Shown here piece after piece: positions 52,002 to 61,698 of a DNA stretch of 64,000 nucleotides. The stretch's first letter is position 1. Every line of letters begins with the position of its first letter. The stretch lies in assembly GCF_014649535.1 (NCBI RefSeq), contig NZ_BMTF01000027.1, positions 28,983-92,982 of the forward strand, given 5' to 3'. Source of the DNA: Streptomyces gelaticus (lineage in GTDB: Bacteria > Actinomycetota > Actinomycetes > Streptomycetales > Streptomycetaceae). Position numbers and translations under genes: made by a program. The notes beneath the pieces were generated by a model that had not been told where the DNA came from, searched no databases, and was given only the letters and a program-made list of their open reading frames with translations.

Positions 52002-54749
52002 ATGGCACGGTCAGGCGCGCCGCTGTCCCGTAGCGGCCTGCGCGGCCGGGAGGCCGAGCTCGAAGAGCTTCAGGCGCTGATCGCCTCGGTGGCCCGCACC
52101 GGAAGCGGCGGGTTGACCCTGATCCAGGGGGAACCCGGCATCGGCAAGACCACGCTGCTCGCCGAAGCCGTGTCCAGGGCCAGGGCAGCGGGATTCTCGG
52201 TCGGCGTCGGCAAGGCCGACGAGCTGCATCACATGGTGCCGCTCTCGTCGTTGGCGGCCTGCCTCCTGCACGGCGATCAGCCGCTGCTGTCCGGCGACGC
52301 CTTTGCCGATCTCGCCCGCAATCACGATCAGCGGATCTGGCTGGTGGAGCGCCTGGCAGAGGCGATCGAAGCCAGAGCAGGCAGCATGCCGGTGCTGATC
52401 GGCCTGGACGACGTGCAGTGGGCCGATCCGCTGAGCCGGTTTGCCCTGCAGCAGCTTCCGAGACGCCTGCGCACCTCGCCCGTTCTGTGGATGCTGACCG
52501 GGCGACGGGAGCCTGCGGGCCCAGCGGAAGAGGTCGTCGCGGCCACGACCGGCGACCTTCCGACGGTCACCGTGTCCTTGGGGCCGCTGTCCGGCGCGGC
52601 CATCGGTCAGCTGGCCGGCGACACGCTCGGAGCAACGGTCGACGAGCGGGTACGGGACCTGCTCGACGGAGCCGGCGGGAACCCGTTTCTGGCGGTCGAG
52701 ATGCTTGCGGGACTGCGGACCGCCAGGGCCTCCGACGACCTCGTGCCCTCGGGGCTCGTGGTGGGTGTGCGCGGCAGACTCAGATCCCTGCAGCCCGGCA
52801 CATTGCGCTTCCTGCAGATGGGAGCGGTGCTGGGACGCAGGTTCGGCTTCCACGACGCCGCCGCGCTCTGCGGCCAGCCGTCCGCCACATTGATCGCGGC
52901 GCTCGAGGAAGCCGTGTGCGCCGAACTCCTGGACGACGACGGCGATCAGCTGGTCTTCCGGCATGATCTGCTGCGCCAGGCGGTCTACGTCGACATCCCG
53001 CCGTCGGCCCGGAAGGCTCTGCACCGGGAGGCTGCCCGCCGCCTTGTCGCCGCGGGCCACCGGCCGATCGACGCGGTGCCGCACATCCTCAGGGGGGCCC
53101 TGCCCGGAGACGAGGAAGCCGTAGCGCTGCTGCAGCGAGCGGCTGATGACGTACTGTCGGTCACGCCGGGCCTCGCGGCCGACCTGATGACGCGCGCCCT
53201 GGAACTGGTGCCGTCTGCACGGCCGCTGAGGTTCATGGTGGGTGAGCAGACGATCCTCTGCTTGACACGGGCCGGCAGGAACCGGGAGGCGCTGTCGGCG
53301 GGCGACCGGCTACTGGCCGACCGGCCACCGCTGGAAACGTTCAGTCGGCTGCAGGCTGCCCTCGGCGGAACGCTGTGGAACATGGATCTCGCAGGCGAAC
53401 TGCGCCGCCGGGCCGAAACCGCTCTCGCCGTGGGGGGCACCGCCCCGGAGATCTGCGCAAGGCTGGCCGCCCTGCGCGCACTGGCCTTGTCCCGGGACCA
53501 TGATCTCGTCGCGGCACGTGAGGCCGGCGAGACCGCGCTGCATGCCGCCACCGCGAGCGGTGACCGGGAGGCCCACATCCTGGCCCTGTCCGGGCTCGGC
53601 GAGATCGCGCTGAACGTGGGTGACAACGCGGTGGCGCTGGAGCGCTTTGCCGCGCTGAGCGCCATCGATTCCGCTTTCCTTCCCGAAGAGATCGTCGCGC
53701 ACCTGCACATGGACGACTTCGAGTCCGGCGAACGACTGCTCCTGCAAGCAGCGGACAAGGCCGGGGCGATGCGTCAGGCAATGATGCTGTGGGCACAGGG
53801 CCAGCACGATCTGGGACTCGGCCGGCTCGACGACGCCGATGCCGAATTCGTGACCATGGAACGCCTCGAGCACGAGGTACAGGTACCCGTCCAGCAGGTG
53901 AACGGTCGAGTGATCCGCTCCCGGATCGCTCTGCTGCGCGGCGACCGGGAAGCGGCGCGGGAGCACCTGATCGCAGCGCAGGAAGGACTGGCGGTCAAAC
54001 CGAACCCGGGCAACACGGCCGCGGTGCGCTTCCTGGAAGCGGTCCACGCCGAGGCCGACGGGGACATCGGGCTTGCGGTCGACAAGATTCGGCAAGTACA
54101 GCAGGAAGGCTTCTTCATGCGCTGGCGGCTCTTGCGCGACTGGGTCGATTCCGCGATACGCATGTCCCTGCGCGGCGCGGAGCACGAGCTCGCCGAGGAC
54201 CTGGCCGCGCAGGCCGGAGCCCACGCCGAACGCAACCCGGCCGTGCCGACCGCCGCAGGCATCGCGGCGCAGGCCCTCGGACTCGTGAAAAATGACCCCG
54301 CCGTGCTCGAACACTCCGTGGAGCTGCTCAAGGCAAGCCCTCGCCCGCTGGCCCGGGCCGCCGCGTACGCCGATCTCGGACACGCACTCCTGGCAGCAGA
54401 CCGGAGAGATCAGGCAGTGACCGCGCTGGCTCACGCCCGTGGCACGTTCACCGAGTCGGGCGCCCACGCCGCAGCGGCACGTGTACAGCGCGCCCTGGAG
54501 GGTGCAGGAGCAGGCAGCCGCAGGGCAGCGACGGTGCAGCGCCCCGTCCAGGGATGGGGGGCCCTCACGGCCTCGGAGAAGAAGGTCGCGCGCCTCGTCG
54601 CCCAGGGCCATACCAACCGGTCGGCCGCCGACCTGCTCGTCGTGTCCCCGCACACGGTCAACACTCACCTGACGTCCGTCTTCCGCAAGCTGTTGATCAA
54701 CTCCCGGGTTCAGCTCGCCAACCTGGTCACGTCCTTGCCCGAGGGCTGA
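52002..54749 (+). CDS. LAL-type AAA ATPase LuxR regulator
   Basis: 915 residues. Walker A GEPGIGKT is at residues 43-50 and Walker B (VLIGLDDVQWAD) near residue 130, with a long TPR-like middle. The C-terminal LuxR HTH reads LTASEKKVARLVAQGHTNRSAADLLVVSPHTVNTH in pieces. The start follows the stop of the AraC gene directly (TAA then ATG, zero bases). It probably activates the hydrolase 93 bases downstream. Its decayed cousin at 37491-38058 is near another relic of the same hydrolase family, so the combination recurs. Confidence 0.92.
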   Translation: MARSGAPLSRSGLRGREAELEELQALIASVARTGSGGLTLIQGEPGIGKTTLLAEAVSRARAAGFSVGVGKADELHHMVPLSSLAACLLHGDQPLLSGDAFADLARNHDQRIWLVERLAEAIEARAGSMPVLIGLDDVQWADPLSRFALQQLPRRLRTSPVLWMLTGRREPAGPAEEVVAATTGDLPTVTVSLGPLSGAAIGQLAGDTLGATVDERVRDLLDGAGGNPFLAVEMLAGLRTARASDDLVPSGLVVGVRGRLRSLQPGTLRFLQMGAVLGRRFGFHDAAALCGQPSATLIAALEEAVCAELLDDDGDQLVFRHDLLRQAVYVDIPPSARKALHREAARRLVAAGHRPIDAVPHILRGALPGDEEAVALLQRAADDVLSVTPGLAADLMTRALELVPSARPLRFMVGEQTILCLTRAGRNREALSAGDRLLADRPPLETFSRLQAALGGTLWNMDLAGELRRRAETALAVGGTAPEICARLAALRALALSRDHDLVAAREAGETALHAATASGDREAHILALSGLGEIALNVGDNAVALERFAALSAIDSAFLPEEIVAHLHMDDFESGERLLLQAADKAGAMRQAMMLWAQGQHDLGLGRLDDADAEFVTMERLEHEVQVPVQQVNGRVIRSRIALLRGDREAAREHLIAAQEGLAVKPNPGNTAAVRFLEAVHAEADGDIGLAVDKIRQVQQEGFFMRWRLLRDWVDSAIRMSLRGAEHELAEDLAAQAGAHAERNPAVPTAAGIAAQALGLVKNDPAVLEHSVELLKASPRPLARAAAYADLGHALLAADRRDQAVTALAHARGTFTESGAHAAAARVQRALEGAGAGSRRAATVQRPVQGWGALTASEKKVARLVAQGHTNRSAADLLVVSPHTVNTHLTSVFRKLLINSRVQLANLVTSLPEG

Positions 54750-54842
54750 GCGGAACCATTGGTACGTTCACGCGATGCCGTGCCACATCCGAACGCGCTT
54801 GGCTGGGGCATCCCCTCCCCCGCTCAGTCGGAGGTCAACGGC

Positions 54843-55619
54843 ATGCACAGACCCACCCCCGTACCGCCGACCATCGTGCTTGTGCACGGGGCGTTCACCG
54901 ATGCCTCGTCGTGGGCGGGGGTCATCGGTCTCCTTCACGCCGCCGGACTGACCGTGCGCGCCCCGGCGAACCCGCTGCGCGGTCTGGCGCAGGACGCCGC
55001 CTACATCAGGAGCTTGGTGCGTGACATCGACGTCCCTGTCGTGCTGGTCGGCCACGACTACGGTGGCGCGGTCATCACACACGCCGCCACCGACACCGAC
55101 AACGTCGTGGCCCTGTGCTACGTCGCAGCGTTCGGCCTCGACGTGGGCGAGTGCGTCCTGGACATCACAAACCGCTTCACCCCCGCACCGGTGGCCGAAG
55201 CGACCTTCACCGTCGCTCTCCCCACCCGGATTCCCGGCCCCGACCACGAGCTGTACATCCGTAGGGAACGGTTCCATCACGTGTACGCCGCCGACCTGCC
55301 GCCCGCCGTCGAGAAGGTGCTGTCCGTGACGCAACGCCCGATCGCCCGCAGTGCGCTGACCAGTAGATCGGGCCCGCCGGCATGGGCTTCCAGGCCGTCC
55401 TGGTACGCCATCGCGACCGCCGACCGGATACTCAACCCCACTGCTCAGCGCTTCATGGCGCAACGCATGGCGGCCACCGAATACGTACTGGACGGCTCGC
55501 ACGCCGTTGTGCTCTCGCAGCCCGACGCCGTGGTGGCGATGATCAGGGAAGCCGCCGAGCAGGGCGATGACCGCGGTGACGACAACGGCCTTCGACAAGG
55601 CTTCCGGGCAAGTGAATGA
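54843..55619 (+). CDS. alpha/beta hydrolase with Asp at the nucleophile position
   Basis: 258 residues. The fold is that of the VGHSYGG group (HGAFTDASSWAG, APANPLRGLAQDAAYI), but the elbow reads VGHDYGG, so the Ser is Asp72. Asp in TADRILNP and His in GSHAVVL are intact. In the fold class, Asp nucleophiles are found in haloalkane dehalogenases and epoxide hydrolases. The change from AGC to GAC needs two base substitutions. Start at 54843 is supported by GGAGG. It is downstream of the AraC-LAL pair on the same strand. Confidence 0.87.
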   Translation: MHRPTPVPPTIVLVHGAFTDASSWAGVIGLLHAAGLTVRAPANPLRGLAQDAAYIRSLVRDIDVPVVLVGHDYGGAVITHAATDTDNVVALCYVAAFGLDVGECVLDITNRFTPAPVAEATFTVALPTRIPGPDHELYIRRERFHHVYAADLPPAVEKVLSVTQRPIARSALTSRSGPPAWASRPSWYAIATADRILNPTAQRFMAQRMAATEYVLDGSHAVVLSQPDAVVAMIREAAEQGDDRGDDNGLRQGFRASE

Positions 55620-55829
55620 GGTGATCACGCGCCTTCGGATACACGGAAACCGCCGCCGCATCCTACGGAAGTCGCTCTTCCGGATGCCTCGCGCCGCGGG
55701 TCGATCAGGGGCGTTTAATATGCATTCGAACGAAAAGGCCGGTGGGCCGCCCTGACGGCACCCCTGGAGTCCTCACACCCTCGCGACACCGACTCCGGTC
55801 ACAGACAGTCACTCGGTAAAGGCATCAGC

Positions 55830-57083
55830 ATGATCTCACCGGCCAGACCGCCGGCGCGGCGGATCGCCGCCCTCCTGACCGGAACCATCGTCCTGGCACT
55901 GGCCGCCACGGGGTGTGGTGGCAGAACCGGTGCCGGGTCCGCCACGGGCAAGGTCGCCTCCATCACCGCGCTCGACTACTACACCGACGAACCCGAGCAC
56001 ACCCAATGGGGCGAGATGCTCACCGCGTGCGGCAAGACCGCCGGTGTAAAGGTCGAGCAGACAAGCGTTCCGGGGGCGTCTTTGACCCCCAAGGTCCTGC
56101 AGCAGGCGTCGTCGCGGACCCTTCCCGACCTGCTGATGCTCGACAACCCCGACCTGCAGCAGATCGCACAGACCGGCGCGCTGACCCCTCTGGACGAGTA
56201 CGGCATCGACTCCAGCGGCTATGCCGAGGGCATCCTGTCGGCGGGCACCTACAAGGGAGAGCTGTACGGACTGGCCCCGAACGTCAGCACGATCGCCCTC
56301 TTCTACAACAAGGACATGCTCGCCAGGGCCGGTGTCGCCGTCCCGAGGACCTGGGACGAACTGAAGGCGGCAGCAGCCGAACTGACTCGCCCCGGGCGCT
56401 ACGGGATAGCGGTCGACGCGAACGCCACTTTTGAGGGCACGTGGCAGTTCCTGCCCTTCCTGTGGTCCAACGGCGGGGACGAGAAGCAGTTGGACACCCC
56501 GCAGGCCGCACAGGCACTTCAGCTGTGGGTCGACCTGGTGAAGAGCGGATCCATGTCGAAGTCGGTGCTGAACTGGACGCAGGCCGACGTCCACGACCAG
56601 TTCGTCGCCGGAAGGACAGCCATGATGATCAACGGCCCCTGGCGGATCCCGGCCCTGAACCAGGACAGGAACCTGCACTGGGGAGTGGCCCCCATCCCCG
56701 TCCCCCGGTCGGGACAGACCCCGGTCACGCCGCTCGGCGGTGAGGTGTGGACAGTCCCGCAGAGCCCTTCCAAGGCCCGGCAGGAGAAGGCCGCCCAGGT
56801 TCTCACCTGCCTGAACGACTCCTCGAACATGCTCACCCTGGCCAAGCAGCACTTCACCGTGCCCTCCCGCACCGCGACGGCCGGCCGGTACGCCGAGCAG
56901 GTCCCGTCGATGACTGCCTTCGCCAAGAGCGTGGAAGGGGCGCGCGCCCGTACCAGCGAGCTCGGCGCCGAGTGGCCCAAGGCAGCGACAGGGATATACA
57001 CCGCGATCCAGTCCGCGCTGACGGGCGAGCAGACACCGGAGGAAGCCCTCAGGCATGCGCAGCAGATCGCGACCAGTAGCTGA
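55830..57083 (+). CDS. carbohydrate ABC transporter solute-binding lipoprotein
   Basis: 417 residues. The signal peptide ends in lipobox LAATGC (Cys29). The mature part is family-1 binding protein: LYGLAPNVSTIALFYNKDML and PRTWDELKAAAAELT are characteristic, and PLGGEVWTVPQ comes later. It should catch an oligosaccharide or related compound outside the membrane. The coding end overlaps the first permease gene by 29 bases. The gene is first in a three-gene operon. An AT-rich spot (TTTAATATGCAT, about 55714) upstream may belong to the promoter. Confidence 0.92.
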   Translation: MISPARPPARRIAALLTGTIVLALAATGCGGRTGAGSATGKVASITALDYYTDEPEHTQWGEMLTACGKTAGVKVEQTSVPGASLTPKVLQQASSRTLPDLLMLDNPDLQQIAQTGALTPLDEYGIDSSGYAEGILSAGTYKGELYGLAPNVSTIALFYNKDMLARAGVAVPRTWDELKAAAAELTRPGRYGIAVDANATFEGTWQFLPFLWSNGGDEKQLDTPQAAQALQLWVDLVKSGSMSKSVLNWTQADVHDQFVAGRTAMMINGPWRIPALNQDRNLHWGVAPIPVPRSGQTPVTPLGGEVWTVPQSPSKARQEKAAQVLTCLNDSSNMLTLAKQHFTVPSRTATAGRYAEQVPSMTAFAKSVEGARARTSELGAEWPKAATGIYTAIQSALTGEQTPEEALRHAQQIATSS

Positions 57084-58044
57084 CCTGTCCCCGATCCTCC
57101 CGAGGGGCACCGGGCAGGACGACAGCGCCGTCGCCGCGGGGGGCCGGGCCGCGCCCCGGGCACGCCTCGGGGAGCGGTCGGCCCAGTGGATGTTCATCGT
57201 GCCCGCCGCGGCATACCTGCTGCTGTTCTTCGGCTACCCGATCGTCAAGAACGTCGTGATGAGCTTCCAGCAGTACACGGCCACGACGTTCTACACGGGT
57301 GCCGCGCCGTTCGTGGGCCTGCAGAACTACTCGGACATCCTTTCGTCGGACCTGTTCCCCAAGACCCTGCTGACCACGGTCCTGTTCACCGCCGGCTCGA
57401 TCACCGGGCAGTTCGTACTCGGCCTGGCCTTCGCCCTGTTCTTCCGACGCCGCTTCCCGCTCGGCGGCGTTCTGCGATCTCTCCTGTTGCTGCCGTGGCT
57501 ACTGCCGCTGGTCGTCTCCGGAACCACGTGGAAGTGGATGCTCGACCCCGACACGGGAGTCGTCAACGCAGCGCTGCGCAGCCTCCACCTCTCGTCGTCC
57601 GGCATCCCCTGGCTCACCGGCACCTCACAGGCGCTGTTGTCCGTGATCCTCATCAACATCTGGGTCGGAATCCCCTTCAACACCGCGATTCTGTACGGCG
57701 GCCTGCAGAACATCCCCCCGCACGTGTACGAGGCCGCGAAGCTGGACGGCGCCGGCCCGCTGGCGTCGTTCCGCCATGTCACCTGGCCACTGCTGCGGCC
57801 CACGGTGAGCGTCGTGCTGGTGCTCGGCGTGGTCTACACGGTCAAGGTGCTGGACATCATCCTCGTGGTGACGGGCGGAGGGCCGGCCGACGCCACGGAG
57901 ACCATCGCCACCCAGTCCTACGAACTGTCCTTCCAGCAGTTCGATTTCGGGCGCGGTGCCGCAATGAGCAACGTACTCATCGTCATCTCGCTCGCGTTCG
58001 CCATCGTCTACCTGCGCGCCGACCGACGCGCCCGGACCGTCTGA
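57055..58044 (+). CDS. carbohydrate ABC transporter permease 1
   Basis: 329 residues with six predicted helices. The characteristic EAA-loop reads YEAAKLDGAGPLASFRHVTWPLL near residue 225, where the ATPase docks. The N-terminal 40 residues are polar and charged, as in UgpA/MalF-like permeases. The ATG at 57055 overlaps the binding-protein gene; a later start near 57109 would also keep the first helix. It pairs with the second permease, 12 bases downstream. Confidence 0.92.
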   Translation: MRSRSRPVADLSPILPRGTGQDDSAVAAGGRAAPRARLGERSAQWMFIVPAAAYLLLFFGYPIVKNVVMSFQQYTATTFYTGAAPFVGLQNYSDILSSDLFPKTLLTTVLFTAGSITGQFVLGLAFALFFRRRFPLGGVLRSLLLLPWLLPLVVSGTTWKWMLDPDTGVVNAALRSLHLSSSGIPWLTGTSQALLSVILINIWVGIPFNTAILYGGLQNIPPHVYEAAKLDGAGPLASFRHVTWPLLRPTVSVVLVLGVVYTVKVLDIILVVTGGGPADATETIATQSYELSFQQFDFGRGAAMSNVLIVISLAFAIVYLRADRRARTV

Positions 58045-58055
58045 GAGGCGATCTC

Positions 58056-58871
58056 GTGAAGCGCGCACCGGACCGTGGCCGGCCGTACACCATCGTCGGG
58101 ATCGCCCTGCTCGCGCTGATGCTGTTTCCCGTCTACTGGATGGTGAACGCCTCCCTCCAACCGACGGGCAGCACACTGCAGGGAGGCTGGTTCCCCTTCC
58201 ATCCGGACCCCAGCGGATACGCCACTGCGCTGCGTGATCAGGGACGCAACCTCGTCACCAGCCTCGTCGTGGCCCTCGGCAGCGTGGCGCTCAGCCTCGG
58301 GCTCGCCGCCCCGGCGGCCTACGCTCTGGCCCGGTTCAACCTCCGCGGAACCAACCTCGTGCTTCTCGGCATCCTGATCACACAGATGGTGCCGGGCATC
58401 GTCGTGGCCAACGCGCTCTACAGCGCCTACAACGAGCTGGGACTCCTGAATTCCTACCTCGGGCTGATCCTCGCCGACTCCACCGCGGGGATCCCCTTCG
58501 CGATCATCATCATGTGTTCGTTCATGCGGAGCATTCCCAGGGAGATCATCGAGGCCGCGCGCGTGGACGGTGCAGGCAGGCTGCGCGTCTTCCGCTCCGT
58601 GGTGCTCCCGGTGAGCACAAACGCGTTGATCACTGCCGCCGTCTTCACCTTCCTCTTCACCTGGAGCGACTTCCTCTTCGCCCTCACACTGACCACCACG
58701 GAGACGGTTCGGCCGATCACCCTGGGCGTCTACCAGTACATCGGTGCCCACACGACCGACTGGAACGCCATCATGGCCACCACAGTCATGGCGTCCGTCC
58801 CCGCCGCCGTACTGCTCGTCGTCGCACAGCGCTACGTCGCCACCGCCGCCACCGACGGAGCCACCAAGTGA
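58056..58871 (+). CDS. carbohydrate ABC transporter permease 2
   Basis: 271 residues, six helices, of the UgpE/MalG type. The EAA-loop reads IEAARVDGAGRLRVFRSVVLPV near residue 170. The GTG start at 58056 has GAGAGGCG upstream and a normal MalG-like N-terminus (YTIVGIALLALMLFPVYWMVN). No ATPase gene follows; in Streptomyces the shared MsiK ATPase serves many such importers. The operon is closed by a palindromic hairpin further on. Confidence 0.92.
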   Translation: MKRAPDRGRPYTIVGIALLALMLFPVYWMVNASLQPTGSTLQGGWFPFHPDPSGYATALRDQGRNLVTSLVVALGSVALSLGLAAPAAYALARFNLRGTNLVLLGILITQMVPGIVVANALYSAYNELGLLNSYLGLILADSTAGIPFAIIIMCSFMRSIPREIIEAARVDGAGRLRVFRSVVLPVSTNALITAAVFTFLFTWSDFLFALTLTTTETVRPITLGVYQYIGAHTTDWNAIMATTVMASVPAAVLLVVAQRYVATAATDGATK

Positions 58872-59004
58872 GGGGCGGCCCCTCTCCGTCCGGTCCGTAG
58901 CCGGCCTGTGGCCCGATCCAGCGGGTTCACTCGATGTGCCGCCCCAGGGCCCGCTGGCACGGTGTCCCAGAAGGCACAACCGATCGCGACCATCGCCCAC
59001 CTGG

Positions 59005-59030
59005 GCCGCACCCCGCCGGCGGGGTGCGGC
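59005..59030. terminator. 26-base perfect palindrome
   Basis: GCCGCACCCCGCC at 59005-59017 is followed directly by its reverse complement GGCGGGGTGCGGC at 59018-59030, giving a GC hairpin with no free spacer. It lies between the convergent ABC operon (stop 58871) and MFS gene (stop 59086) and is well placed as a bidirectional terminator. Confidence 0.7.
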
Positions 59031-59085
59031 AGCGGCGAGGACGCGACCGGCGGTCGACTCACCGCTGCCGGGGTGGAGGCGGGCG

Positions 59086-60747
59086 TCATCCCGACTTGTT
59101 CATCGCGTCGGCAGTCTCCTCCGGCCCGGGCGCCGCAGGCCCCGCGGCGGCATCGAATGCGTGGGTCACCTCTGGTGCAGTCCCCTTCACCAACAGGTGG
59201 CGGGCCCGCTCCTCGTAGCGCCGGTCGGTGGCCGTGAGCCGGCCGTGATGCTGGGCGAGGTGCTCCGACCACGAGGCGACCAGGTAGTTCTCGATGAAAC
59301 GCTCCGGGTCGTTGCCGTCCTGGTAGAGCCCCCACGTGAGGGCTCCCGTGCGCCGACGTGAACGGGCCACGTCGTCCATGCAGTCGGCGAAGGCGGCCCG
59401 GTTCCCGGCGTCGACCCGGTAGACGACGGAGACCAGCACCGGTCCGTCGGCCGGTCCGGGCTCGAACACCAGGGGCGGAACAGGCCAATGGTCGGACAGG
59501 GTCGGGTCGATGGCGTCCGTGCCGTGCAGCGGCCAGCGGCGCACGCTCACCGCGCCGGCCAGGAGCAGCCCGCTCCCGGCCAGGAGGGAGACAGTCAGTC
59601 CCAGTCCATCGGCCAGCGCACCCCACACAGGTGCGGCCAGGGCCTGCCCGCCCTGGAAGACCAGGAGGTACACGGCGAGTCCCCGGGCCCTCACCCAGCC
59701 GGGCAGCCTCGCCTGGAGGGCCACGTTGAGGGTGGACAGTACGCCGATCCAGGCCAGTCCGGCGGGCAGCAGCACGACCACCGCGAGCCACGGGATCCGG
59801 GCCGTGGCCAGTACCGCCAGCACTCCGGCGAACACGAGGGAGCCTGCGGCGAGAGTGCCGTTGACGCCGAGAACGCGACGGACGGCGGGCAGCACGAAGG
59901 CCCCTCCGACGGCACCGACACCGACCGCGCCGAGCAGCAGTCCGTACCCTCCCGAACCCAGGCCCAGGGAACGGCTCGCGACCAGGGGAAGCAGCGACCA
60001 CAGCGCGGCTCCGCCGGGTATGAACAGCACCGTGCGCAGCAGGACTCGGCGGACTCCGGGCGCGTACCACACATAGCGGCGGCCGGCATGCATGGCCGTC
60101 AGAAGCTTCTCGCCCTCAGCCGTGGGCGCCTGGGTCGGCGGTCGCTTCCAAAGCGTGAGAACGGCGGCGATGCCGAGGTAGGAAGCGGCGTTGAAGGCGA
60201 AGACCCAGCCCGCTCCCGCTGCCGCGACCACCGCTCCGCCGACGGCCGGGCCGAGGGCGCGGGCCAGGTTCATGTTCACGGCGCCGAGCGCGGCCGCCTG
60301 TCCCAACTGGCTGCGTTCCACGAGCTCCGGCTGGATCGCCTGCCAGGCCGGGCCCATCAGTGCGGTGCCGCATCCCAGCAGGAAGGTGAGGCCGAGCAGC
60401 AGCCCCGGAGTGAGCTCATCCGCGAACGCCAGGACGGTCAGCACAGTGGAGATGGCGAGCATGGCGAACTGCGCGGCGAGCAGCACCTTGCGGCGGTCGT
60501 AACGGTCGGCCAGCACCCCCGAAGGCAGGGCCAGCAGCACGACGGGGAGGCTGGAGGCGGTCTGAACGAGCGTCACCAGTGCGGCGTCCTGCCCGACCAG
60601 CAGCCACTGTGCGCCCACGGTCTGCATCCAGCTGCCGATGTTGGACACGAGTTGCGCGATCCACAGTGCGCGGAAGACACGCGCTGCGAACGGGGCCCAG
60701 GCCGAATTCGGTCGTGGGCGGTCTTGCGGTGACGCTGCGGTGCTCAT
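59086..60747 (-). CDS. MFS_3 transporter with C-terminal monooxygenase-like domain
   Basis: 553 residues. About residues 20-420 are an MFS_3 permease, with VSNIGSWMQTVGAQWLL opening, LADRYDRRKVLL as motif A and a further 10-11 helices. The extra C-terminal part (about 430-540) reads VLVSVVYRVDAGNRAAF, GALTWGLYQDGND and ENYLVASWSEHLAQH, resembling antibiotic-biosynthesis monooxygenase (ABM) barrels, which are fused to such transporters in many bacteria. It may bind or modify the exported compound. The ATG at 60747 is the likely start. It is divergent from Dps. Confidence 0.88.
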   Translation of the reverse strand: MSTAASPQDRPRPNSAWAPFAARVFRALWIAQLVSNIGSWMQTVGAQWLLVGQDAALVTLVQTASSLPVVLLALPSGVLADRYDRRKVLLAAQFAMLAISTVLTVLAFADELTPGLLLGLTFLLGCGTALMGPAWQAIQPELVERSQLGQAAALGAVNMNLARALGPAVGGAVVAAAGAGWVFAFNAASYLGIAAVLTLWKRPPTQAPTAEGEKLLTAMHAGRRYVWYAPGVRRVLLRTVLFIPGGAALWSLLPLVASRSLGLGSGGYGLLLGAVGVGAVGGAFVLPAVRRVLGVNGTLAAGSLVFAGVLAVLATARIPWLAVVVLLPAGLAWIGVLSTLNVALQARLPGWVRARGLAVYLLVFQGGQALAAPVWGALADGLGLTVSLLAGSGLLLAGAVSVRRWPLHGTDAIDPTLSDHWPVPPLVFEPGPADGPVLVSVVYRVDAGNRAAFADCMDDVARSRRRTGALTWGLYQDGNDPERFIENYLVASWSEHLAQHHGRLTATDRRYEERARHLLVKGTAPEVTHAFDAAAGPAAPGPEETADAMNKSG

Positions 60748-60895
60748 GCTGGTCCATACCGGAATGAGGATGCGGACACCTTGCATCCGGCAATGTCTCA
60801 GGTGCCGTGTGGGCATAGCCGATGGCGACTGTAGGGACGGACGGCGGAAGGCGGTTGACCGAGGGCGCACGGTCTGTGGCCCCTGAGCGCAGTGG

Positions 60896-60924
60896 TGCGA
60901 ATACCTGGCACGGGGTATCGCGCA
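60896..60924. promoter_or_regulatory. imperfect inverted repeat between MFS and dps
   Basis: TGCGAATACC (60896-60905) is mirrored by GGTATCGCGCA (60914-60924) with one bulged base. It lies in the 284-base divergent gap, 149 bases from the MFS start and 107 from the dps start, a plausible operator. No regulator can be assigned. Confidence 0.3.
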
Positions 60925-61031
60925 CTGTGCGCCGGCGGGCACCACCGCATGCGCTCCCGGTCAATGCGCCCTGCTTCGGGGCACCTAGCGTCACTCGGGT
61001 ACGCACAGCAAGGCGCCACAGGAGGCGGAGC

Positions 61032-61610
61032 ATGACCACCCATTCCAAGCCCGTGAGCAGCAGCCAGCCGTGGCTGCACCAGAAGGGCGAGGTGATCCAG
61101 GAGTTCGGCATCGTCAAACAGTTCCCGATCGGCCTGTCCTATGAGGCGCGGATGTACTCCTGCCAGCGCCTGAACAAGGTCCTGGCGGACACTCAGATCC
61201 TTTTCGGCCTCTACAAGAAGCATCACTGGCTGATGCGCGGCGCGACCTTCTACCAACTGCACCTGGTCCTCGACAAGCACGCGGGGGAACAGCTCGAACT
61301 CGTCGACACCATCGCCGAACGCGTCCAGTCCCTGGGTGGTGTCGCGGTGGGCGACCCCCGGCACGTCGCGGAGATCACATCGATCCCGCGGCCGCCGGAC
61401 GGGGTGGAGGAAGTGCCGGCGATGCTGTCACGGCTGCTGGAAGCCCACGAGACCATCCTCGTCGAGGCTCACGACGCCGCCGCCCGGACCGGTGAGCTGG
61501 GTGACGACGGCACCAACGATCTGCTGGTCTCACAGGTGATCAGGACCGGGGAACTGCAGACCTGGTTCCTGGCCGAGCATCTGGTCGACACCCCACTCGT
61601 CCGCGCCTGA
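61032..61610 (+). CDS. dps: Dps-family ferritin-like protein
   Basis: 192 residues. The ferroxidase site residues occur in KKHHWLMRGATFYQLHLVLDKHAGEQLELVDTIAER in pieces: His, then Asp and Glu of the neighbour subunit. Dps dodecamers store iron and protect DNA from peroxide. A strong AGGAGGCGG site precedes the ATG at 61032. The N-terminal extension of about 30 residues (HSKPVSSSQPWLHQKG) is typical of the larger Streptomyces Dps. A truncated copy is at 42436-42675. It probably responds to stress. Confidence 0.9.
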   Translation: MTTHSKPVSSSQPWLHQKGEVIQEFGIVKQFPIGLSYEARMYSCQRLNKVLADTQILFGLYKKHHWLMRGATFYQLHLVLDKHAGEQLELVDTIAERVQSLGGVAVGDPRHVAEITSIPRPPDGVEEVPAMLSRLLEAHETILVEAHDAAARTGELGDDGTNDLLVSQVIRTGELQTWFLAEHLVDTPLVRA

Positions 61611-61698
61611 GGACGACGCCCCGTCGTCCGCATACGATGTAGCCGAGATCGAAGCCCGTCGCCTTCACACGGACGGAGCGCTGCTTGATCGGGAGCGG

